From Pristionchus mayeri (taxonomy: Eukaryota; Nematoda; Chromadorea; Rhabditida; Neodiplogasteridae), in NCBI GenBank assembly GCA_036245805.1, contig BTRK01000003.1, forward strand, positions 43,045,215 through 43,109,214: a DNA stretch of 64,000 nt. The letters run 5' to 3'. This document shows positions 57,225 to 64,000 of this stretch, in pieces. Position 1 is the first letter of the stretch. Each line of letters starts with the position of its first letter. The notes under the pieces are model-generated. The model saw nothing but the letters and a program-made list of their open reading frames with translations, was not told where the DNA came from and made no database searches. A program made the position numbers and the translations under genes.

Positions 57225-57793
57225 CAGTACATGCTAATCGCCTTGCCCATATGCGGCCGCGGCGGTCCGCCGCGGACCGCGGATGCCCGCGGATCGATTT
57301 TGCGGGAAAATGAGTAAAGTTCATGCAATGAATTGTTCATTTTTGAATTCCTCATGCGATTTCGTATCGGAATCACTATAATATATTAATTTTATCAAAA
57401 GTAAATTTTTGAGGGGGTTCGATTCAGAGTGACAACGGCTACAGTACTCTCGAAAATGATCCCTCCATTTTGGGGTTCTTATGACTTTCTTTAAGGTCTT
57501 GAAGAGTTTGCAAACTTGGATCGCGTTCGAAAACTGATCCGAAAAATTCTAGACACAAAAACGGTGGTAATATGTTCGGGAGTACGGTAGCCCTGATCAC
57601 TTTGAATTGACCTCCCTCAAAAAATGTTCCATTATGAAATAGTGATTCCGATGCGAAATCGCATGAGGAATTCAAAAATGAACAATTCATTGCTTGAACT
57701 TTACTCATTTTCCCGCAAAATCGATCCGCGGGCATCCGCGGTCCGCGGCGGCCCGCCGCGGCCGCATATGGGCAAGGCGATTAGCATGTACTG
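57225..57793. mobile_element. Tc1-type fold-back with GC-rich arms
   Basis: CAGTACATGCTAATCGCC at 57225 pairs with its reverse complement ending at 57793, with TA on both sides. The arms carry an extreme GC-rich block ('gcggccgcggcggtccgccg') that is itself palindromic. The length is 569 bp. Confidence 0.9.
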
Positions 57794-58060
57794 TATGTGG
57801 CGTCTACGGAAGCTCTCTGAGATGATGACAAGTGAGAAAAGAAAAAAAGGTAAAAAAAGCGTCGTGGCATTTTTTTCTGAAACTATAATATTACAAGGAC
57901 ATTATTAATTTCATTCAGATATGCATAGGCTCTTAAACCTCTTCGTATACAAAAAGAAAAAAAAGAATAAATTGGTATCATTTATCTATACTCGTAGAAT
58001 TGATTCACAGCGCATTGATTTGATATCTAACTACACGTACAATTCGATTAATGAAATGCA
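57794..58060. other. AT-rich non-coding stretch
   Basis: No gene was seen; it is A-rich, with plus-strand short ORFs of no recognisable content. It is the 3' flank of the minus-strand gene ending at 58093. Confidence 0.4.
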
Positions 58061-58063
58061 CTA

Positions 58064-58092
<29 letters not shown>
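58064..58092. repeat. (CT)n microsatellite beside a stop codon
   Basis: About 14 CT units directly follow, on the minus strand, the stop codon of the neighbouring gene. In an alternative frame it would encode an Arg-Glu repeat. Confidence 0.88.
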
Positions 58093-58098
<6 letters not shown>

Positions 58099-59166
58099 CA
58101 TCTTGTATTGTTCTGATGCGACGACGAACTGCATCGATCGTTTCGCACTCGGAGAGATTGTCTAAATTGGTGTCATTATTGCTTCTTGTGGTGGACCGGG
58201 ACTGTACCTACCATTGCTATTATTCTTTGAGGAGACCATGAATCTGATCTTATGGCGGAATTATGCTGATTATCTGTTGCATCTATGATAGGTGAATTTC
58301 TCTCATTCCGATTAGTTTGATGCTCATCTTCGTCAGAATCATCTGACGATAGTACAAATTCGGCAGATTTGAATCTACTTGGTCCGGGTTCTCGAATTCC
58401 TTTTGATTTTCTCTTTATCTTTGATCTCTGAGCTTGGGCAAAAAAATTTAAATTTAAATTTAAATTTAATACAAAATTTAATACAGTATTTTGTAATCAT
58501 TCGTTGTTGTTTCGTTATCAAAGTAAATTACCTCATCTTCTTCTGAGGAAACGCAATTACTACTTCCCGGTCTGCTCGAATCCACAGCTGATGTTGTTAC
58601 TGTTGGGGTCGGAGATGCCTGTATTACTATGTTTAGTGATGTGATTAACTACTATATATTACCTCTTGCACCCACTGGTGGAGTGCAACTAATAAAGATT
58701 ATCGACCTATCATCTTCTGAGCTTGATTGATTGATTGATTGATTACCTCTTGATTTTCTCTCCTATTTTCGCGAGCCTTTTGCTTCCTTATAGCACGATC
58801 ACTTCTCTTTCAAACGGAAGACGTCATCTAACACCAGTAATAGATTATTCGCATTCTTTTGTAATAAGTAAGACGGACACTCATTTCTACTCAATATCAC
58901 TGAACACGAGTAGTTGTTGTCATTGGAAGTAAATTGAACAGTCATGACTAGAGTTCGCAATTCGGGCCTTCGTCTCTTCATTTTACACACTCTCTAGACC
59001 GGTGGAGCGGCGAGAGCGTGTGCAGAATGAAGAGACCGTGATATCGTTTCTCGAACTCTAGTCATGACATCTATTAAAGCAGAGAAAGAAAACTCACCTT
59101 GAACAATTCTAAGTTATCCTTGTTTACTACTGGAAGAGTAGATCCTCCGATCGAAATGGCGTAGAC
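58093..59166 (-). CDS. Small nuclear-protein-like gene with basic and Ser/acidic regions
   Basis: Supported exons on the minus strand: a possible first exon 59166-59097, about 58790-58746 (RSDRAIRKQKARENRR), 58618-58532 (SPTPTVTTSAVDSSRPGSSN, ending SSEEDE), about 58425-58212 (KIKRKSKGIREPG, SAEFVLSSDDSDEDEHQ, RSDSWSPQRI), and 58161-58093, ending at TGA before the (CT)n run. Phases agree for the last three. The content is a basic stretch followed by serine/acidic low-complexity sequence, often seen in nuclear proteins; no domain is certain. The first exon has in-frame stops here but is open in the duplicate at 55495-55560, so the N-terminus is unresolved. An RTE tail fragment sits in one intron. 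Function is unknown. Confidence 0.55.
58662..58744 (+). mobile_element. Very short RTE tail fragment
   Basis: Reverse complement of the 3' end of the 45.5-kb RTE ('cacccactggtggagtgcaac', 'gacctatcatcttctgagc') ending in a GATT microsatellite. About 80 bp remain, in an intron of the gene at 58.1-59.2 kb. Confidence 0.88.
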
Positions 59167-59770
59167 ATCTCAAATTATTTTAACGATTACAAATTGCAAA
59201 ATGTTTTACCGATTGTGAATATGTCACGTAATTAGAGATATGTACAGTAAAATACGAAAATAAAGCAAAACGGTATATAAATACGTAGCTTCTCCACTAA
59301 ACGCGTGCTCATACTCTATCAATCAGGCCCAAGAGAACGATACATTGAGTGTGGGTGTACATTAATATGCAGCTCAGCATGTAGCGTATAATTGGCAATG
59401 AAGAGGCGCGAAAACGGGAAGATGACATTTGCCAAACGAGTCGCCGTCCGCTTGTAGTTCGGCATAGCGACTTGGGAGTTGTTTCATTGTAATTAATATG
59501 TGCTCACCCGCTTTGGTACATAGATGCCTTGGGACCAGTCTATCTTGAGTTTCAATGTGTAGTGGTTCATGGAAATCCATATACGATGATTTGGAGTGAA
59601 ACTCAATATCGCCAGGTAACACGAATTGCGTATGCAAAGGTAGGGTAGCGCGAGTAATGGTCTGACTCTCTACATTTCGCACGCTGTCTCGCCGGCTAGA
59701 GAGACGAGAGAGCATGCACAACGAGGAGAGTCAGACGAGTACTCGGTAGCGCATGATGGTAACAATGAAA
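58850..59770. repeat. Segmental duplication, copy 2
   Basis: Direct partner of 55300-56320. It differs by point changes, small indels, and the MITE at 58944. Confidence 0.82.
58944..59067. mobile_element. Hairpin MITE, TTCGTAATTCGGGCC family
   Basis: Ends 'tcatgactagagttcgc' and 'tctcgaactctagtcatgac' close a hairpin around 'accggtggagcggcga'. It overlaps the start-side intron of the minus-strand gene. Confidence 0.85.
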
Positions 59771-59774
59771 TAAC

Positions 59775-60170
59775 TCTCATAACTAGCGACCTTCGGTCGC
59801 TACGTTGCGCGGGGTTGTGTGTTAAGGATAAAAAATGGACGCAAATGTTGAGAGCCTACTTAAAACGTTGTAAAAGGCTCGTGAGGCCTCGGGCAATTCG
59901 AAAAAGTTGGGATAGGGCTTCGCCCAATCCCAACTTTTTCGAATCACCCTCGGCCTCACGAGCCTTTCACAACGCTTACGCTGCGGGGGGTGTGTGGGGC
60001 TGATTTTACAACATCATTATGTTGCATTTTGAAGGGATCATTTGAGAATTCACTGATAAATGCAATATCGTATTCGAAGGTTTGCAAGTAGAAGCCTGCA
60101 TAAAACCTTGTAAAAGGCTCGTTGGGATGGGGCTTCGCCCCTTCCGATCCTTTTCTTTCTGTAGCGTGGG
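59775..60170. repeat. Hairpin-rich GC block
   Basis: It contains a near-perfect hairpin at 59877-59966 ('ggctcgtgaggcctcgggc' against 'cggcctcacgagcc', loop 'gggcttcgccc'), a 'gcgaccttcggtcgc' hairpin at 59786, and a partial echo at 60110-60150 ('gtaaaaggctcgttgggat'). The sequence is unlike its AT-rich surroundings. No coding content was seen. Confidence 0.6.
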
Positions 60171-60185
60171 TATACGATAGCGTGC

Positions 60186-60305
60186 ATTTAAGTTTTCTGC
60201 GATTTAGTAAATCACACCATGGTGCGTGGTGTGGTGGATGGTGCATAGGGTGCATTTAACTTTTCTGCGATTTCGGAAAATGCACCATGGTGTGCAGGTA
60301 TACGG
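60186..60305. repeat. Two-unit tandem repeat, about 65 bp
   Basis: 'gcatttaagttttctgcgat' (60183) and 'gcatttaacttttctgcgat' (60251) head two units, each followed by a caccatggtg box. Confidence 0.8.
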
Positions 60306-60785
60306 TAGTAATAAGTCTGACCCAAAGAATATTGGTTGACCCAAGGCTAACTGTGAGGTATACGGTAGATTGATAAGCGTTACAGGCAAACGGACTAACA
60401 GACAGACAGACGCTACGACATCATAGTCAGTAGGAACTCTCAAGTCGCTATGTCGGATTGAAAGCGAACGGCCACTTCAATTTCACCCCCCCCCCCCAGC
60501 GAAAACGAAAAGAAGCGTACGAGAGAAGAAGGCACCTGATGGAAAGGGATGAGGCGAAGGGGTGGTGTTGGCCCAACAGCTGCTCTGCACTCTCACGTTT
60601 CCGCACGCTCTCTCTCCAGGTAGATGCTGACCAGGCCAGGCAGTTGTAATCAGGGAAATCGGGAAAGATCGGACATTAACAAGCCACCTTCATCCGTGCG
60701 TATTGGTTTCGGCCCGACAGCTGTTGTGTAATCTCTTATTCTCTCCCGCATAGCAGAGGCTGGTCAGGCCAGGCTATTGGAATTA

Positions 60786-60894
60786 GCGTAATTCGGGCCT
60801 TCGTCTCTTCATTTCATGCACTCTCTAGACCGGTCGAGCGGTGAGAGAGTGTGTGTAATGAAGAGACCATGGTATCGTTTCTCGAACTCTAGTT
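60786..60894. mobile_element. Hairpin MITE, TTCGTAATTCGGGCC family
   Basis: 'gcgtaattcgggccttcgtc' and 'atcgtttctcgaactctag' bound a hairpin around 'gaccggtcgagcggtg'; it lies in the duplicated block. Confidence 0.83.
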
Positions 60895-61844
60895 GGAAAT
60901 CGAAATGAGAAAAGCACCTGTTGACTTGGCAAAACAGACAGTTCAGTTCTCTCCCAGGGTGCCGATCATTCTTGCAGTTGGAATTTAGAAAAAAAAGCTC
61001 TCTTTTCAAATAGCTCCTCATCGAGAAAAGATCGATGAACAAAAGACAATTTAATTAAATTTGCATCAGATGCGTTCGTGCAAAACTTCACTTGCTCGGA
61101 TTCCGACACATATAGTGTCATTACAATTAGGGAGGTTGAATCTGCTTCAAATGTTATCATAGATCGGGAGGGGTGAAGAAGAAAACTTTCAAATGGGTTT
61201 CTGCTCTGGCAAGAGAAATCACATAATTGTTTTTTAAAAATCACATAACTGTTTTTTAGAAATCACATAACTGTTTTTACGAAAAATTTAGAAAACAGCA
61301 GATGCAGAATTCATTTTTCTATCGACATATCTAATTCATTGTACAAATTTCGGTTCCGAATTATGTGAAACAATAGAGTTTATTTACAACATTCGTTGAT
61401 TTTCTATCACTCATTCGTCGAAGATCCAGATCTTGAGCGATGCATGATGTTTTGCCATTTTTTAATTTCTTCTCAAATCATTGTTTTTGCGTGGTAAATA
61501 TATTTAGAATACTAATTGTTCATTTTCGATGTGGCTGCGAGATGTTGATTTCTGAAGTGGATGGCAGCGTCCTAGAACTCGATTAGAAGGACGGCCATGG
61601 TGTGCCAAAGGTTGAGAAGAGCTCTCTACATAAACTCTCTACAAAACTACCTAACTTCTCAATTATAGGTCACTGTTTTATCCTTTTCATATTATGCCGT
61701 TTGCTATCAAGTTTATTAAACTTGGCATTTACTCATCAGATAAATCAATATTTATGCAATCTCGACCGCGTCTTGCAGGGCATCCTCGCGGTCGAGCGCC
61801 ATTGGAATCTCTTGTCTCACCTCTTCGAGTCTTAAAGATAACGT
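60895..61844. other. Region between the duplicated block and gene D
   Basis: No gene was seen. A short tandem repeat of 'aaatcacataactgtttttt' lies at 61208-61278. The part around 61020-61090 echoes 50040-50110. Confidence 0.45.
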
Positions 61845-62214
61845 TTAGTCGTTCATTGGTCGTAGTGCATTTAAATACCGTCGCGAGGCATCTATCAGTT
61901 TCTTTTGCAGATCAGCGAGTTGCGCTCGAGATTGTGCGAGACTAAATTGGTTAATATTGGGTTGTCTTTCTTATCGTTGAAAGGTATCGTTTGATACCTT
62001 TCTGCATGGCGAGCAGGTGGCGAGAGTGTGCTGTGTTTGCAATTAGCATCGCGGAGACTGCTTTAATGGGATAGTTTGAATTTTTTTATCATGGATGCAT
62101 CCATTGATACCTCTCTAGTCTATCAATAGATGACTCTATTGTCCTCTGCTCTTGTTCAAATTCGGATAAGAACCGTAGGAGATGGTCACTCGACAGATTC
62201 GCAATGAAATATTT
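61845..62214 (-). CDS. Gene D: small coiled-coil protein, paralogue of gene C, 5' end unresolved
   Basis: Minus-strand exons 62214-62111 (SSDHLLRFLSEFEQEQRTIE), 62057-61998, 61941-61845 (SLAQSRAQLADLQKKLIDAS) splice in phase and end at TAA 61845-61847. They align exon for exon with gene C (FSADFEQEQRR; SLARPRERLVDLQQDLAAAS), with identical intron positions and conserved gtatca donors. An upstream exon ending at about 62250 with a gtaagt donor is likely, but its frame is unclear. Coiled coil is probable. No further function can be inferred. Confidence 0.58.
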
Positions 62215-62413
62215 CTAATCCATTTCTAAAGAGCTTATTGTGAACACTTACTTGATAATTTATAAGAGCATTGGTTCATCGAAGTGAATTTGCGACGAGG
62301 CACCGAGTTTAGATCGGTGAGACTGGAATTTAATTTGGATTGATTCGTAGGTAATGAAACGCGGAATAATAATTGTGCGATTTTCCGACAAAGAAAAGGC
62401 GAGTAGATTAAAA

Positions 62414-62600
62414 TCTATAACTATATATAAAGCGCTGTGTGCGTCTGTTTGTCCATCTGTCCGGATTGCGAAACGATTGCGAAACTATTGCGAAACATGG
62501 AGGGAGAGAGATCGCGCATCAACAAGTTGCGAAACGAGTAATTGCGAAACCTACTCCGCTAGGACGGGGCCCCCGCCGAAGGCGGGGGCAGCCGGACTAG
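62414..62600 (+). mobile_element. Short non-autonomous Helitron
   Basis: It starts TCTATAACTATATATAAA and ends with a strong hairpin (gccccgcc-type stem, loop gaa, 62568-62590), then ten bases and the terminal CTAG at 62597-62600. It lies between A (62413) and T (62601), without target duplication. All of these are Helitron hallmarks. It is 187 bp with no Rep/helicase. Confidence 0.82.
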
Positions 62601-62737
62601 TAGAAATATAAGCAAGCTGGTGTTCTCCACTATAAATCGACGAGACAGGTCAGGCTTCAGGAGAAGTGCCACAGTATGAGAGTACATGTATTTGATACGA
62701 ATAGACGATATTACTTGTACTGTTTTAAGGAAATTTT

Positions 62738-62815
62738 GCCATCATCTCTCGGGGTTGAACCAACAACCTTCGCATTGTTATAAAAGTGCTTAACCGACTG
62801 CCGAAAAAACTACCA
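62738..62815 (-). other. tRNA-like sequence with A- and B-box motifs
   Basis: On the minus strand, 'ggcagtcggttaagc' resembles a tRNA D-arm/A box and 'ggttcaacccc' a T-arm/B box at normal spacing. The acceptor stem does not pair, so this is not a functional tRNA gene; it may be a tRNA pseudogene or SINE head. Confidence 0.4.
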
Positions 62816-62950
62816 GGGTGAAAAGGCCGAATGCATTCGACCGAAGGTCGATTTATAGTAAACATAGATATTTGAAGGGGAAAGTTTTGTCAGCGCCATG
62901 CAAACGAAACGGGCCTCGAGGGAATTCTAGAGAGTGAATTTGAAATTAAT

Positions 62951-63061
62951 GGAGTTCGTAATTCGGGTCACCGTCTCTTCATTTCCCACACTATCTCGCC
63001 GCTCGACCGGTATAGAGAGTGTAGGAAATGAAGAGACGGTGACCCGAATTACGAACACTAG
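62951..63061. mobile_element. Near-perfect hairpin MITE, TTCGTAATTCGGG family
   Basis: 'gttcgtaattcgggtcaccg' faces 'cggtgacccgaattacgaac' around 'ctcgaccggtat'. It is the most symmetric member of the family and so perhaps the youngest or gene-converted. Confidence 0.9.
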
Positions 63062-63597
63062 AAGTTAAGAATGACCCGCCGAAGTTGTGCTGTCGTCAGT
63101 GGGCAAACGAGCAAGAAGACTTATCTCGACATTAGGACGTATGAGAACTATGACGTCATGCCGCCTTTAATCTATCTAAGGCGGCATGAAGTCATAGTTA
63201 TAGTTGCCCACGCCGGCGACGACCACATGACCCCCTCTCATGGTGTGTGGACGGCGCAACTCAAAATGGCCCCTCCACGCGCCATGAATGGGGGGTCATG
63301 GTCTGAAGTCGCCTCGCAGCCAGTGTTGGGCAACTATGGTCATAGTTCTCATCCGATCCAATGCCCTTAATTCTGTTCTTAGTGAAGCTCGTGCAACAAG
63401 AGGCTTTGCATCCAAATGTGGACATAAGCCGGGATAGAGAAGCAAAGAAGGAAAATTATGGTTTGATAGTGGAAGGATAAATCTCCTGTATTAGGAGAGA
63501 TCAAAGATCACAAATACTAACGAAATTCTAGAGAAAATTGATTGAACTAAAATTAGAACAGACTATCTCAGAAAATCAAAATATCCTTGGCACTGGC

Positions 63598-63850
63598 TGA
63601 AAAATCGAATTCGCTGTAACTTCGCCAAAAGGTAGTACTCGACGAGATAAACATACGAGCGTCGGTAGAATTTCGATCCGCATCCGCGCGCGCGGCCGCG
63701 CGGATCTCGAAATAGACTACCGTAATCCCTGAAAATTTTTATTTCTATTCCAATCTCTGCGGCGGTAGGGGGAATGAGTCCGCGAACAATTTCTAAGACT
63801 TTTTTGCTCCGGAGAGTTTTTCGATCAGATTTGATTTACGGCCGGAAATA
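63598..63850. repeat. Uninterrupted copy of the repeat that flanks gene C
   Basis: 63598-63698 is the reverse complement of about 54896-55012 (GC-rich 'gcatccgcgcgcgcgg' end). 63745-63850 is the reverse complement of about 54230-54325 ('tgcggcggtaggggg', 'ctaagacttttttgctcc'). Here only about 50 bp separate the halves; in the 54-kb copy gene C lies between them. Confidence 0.72.
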
Positions 63851-64000
63851 GGTGTTCTCACTTTCATTTATTAAAAAAAAAATTTCCCATGAAGAAAGCA
63901 GGAATTTTATTTGCTGAAAAGCTTCCAGTGTTACTAAGTCGTCTTTGATTAAAATATAAAAATTTTTAAAAAATACACTATATTCGAAAAAGTTCACAAT

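Noticed and set aside
58061..58165. Arg-Glu repeat protein tail encoded by the (CT)n run
   Set aside because: The splice phase from the preceding exon favours another frame that stops before the microsatellite.
61694..61945. Plus-strand ORFs over gene D
   Set aside because: Antisense to exons that align with gene C on the minus strand.
62738..62815. Functional tRNA gene
   Set aside because: A- and B-box motifs are present but the acceptor stem does not pair; listed only as tRNA-like.
1..64000. CRISPR arrays, rRNA operons, prokaryotic operons
   Set aside because: No regularly spaced repeat array or rRNA signature; gene structure is clearly eukaryotic with spliceosomal introns.

Overview
This window looks like a repeat-dense, moderately AT-rich nematode chromosome segment. 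The evidence is many introns of about 42-50 bases ending in TTTTCAG-like acceptors, start codons lying just behind an isolated acceptor (typical of spliced-leader trans-splicing), nematode-style phospholipase A2-like cysteine spacing, and RTE, Tc1/mariner and Helitron-type repeats. I cannot name the species. All gene models below were assembled by hand from reading frame, splice-site phase and paralogue comparison, because almost no real gene here is a single long ORF.

Layout. 1-10.6 kb: a fragment of an RTE endonuclease (minus strand), two copies of a dispersed 1.3-1.4 kb repeat, a 1.85 kb fold-back, a spliced Ulp1/C48 cysteine protease gene (4.2-5.8 kb, plus), a small two-exon gene and two mariner-like elements. 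10.98-21.78 kb: a 17-exon plus-strand gene with an N-terminal GYF domain and two C-terminal C2H2-like fingers. It is loaded with transposons, including a Tc1-type fold-back inside an exon and a three-deep mariner nest in its last intron. 23.08-24.21 kb: a compact single-RRM gene (CstF-64-like) whose two introns share a duplicated, TAGG-rich segment.

24.9-45.1 kb: fold-backs, then two large minus-strand paralogous genes, A (27.25-32.71 kb, apparently decaying) and B (37.67-45.09 kb, better preserved). Each carries two tandem copies of a three-exon module followed by an acidic/coiled region and C2H2 fingers. RTE-clade non-LTR retrotransposon copies lie between and beside them. One (45.5-48.4 kb) is nearly complete and has an 18-bp target-site duplication. 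50.2-53.8 kb: a secreted phospholipase A2-like gene (plus).

54.2-64.0 kb: a mosaic of partial segmental duplications containing short coiled-coil genes on the minus strand (54.3, 58.1-59.2, 61.8 kb), many short hairpin MITEs, a Tc1-type fold-back and a 187-bp non-autonomous Helitron. No rRNA gene, convincing tRNA gene or CRISPR array was seen.

The most unusual points are: a shared hairpin core in otherwise unrelated MITEs; the precisely dateable nested insertions; the tandem exon-triplet gene family with no domain I recognise; the duplicated intron element of the RRM gene; and gene C lying exactly inside a repeat that exists uninterrupted 9 kb away.
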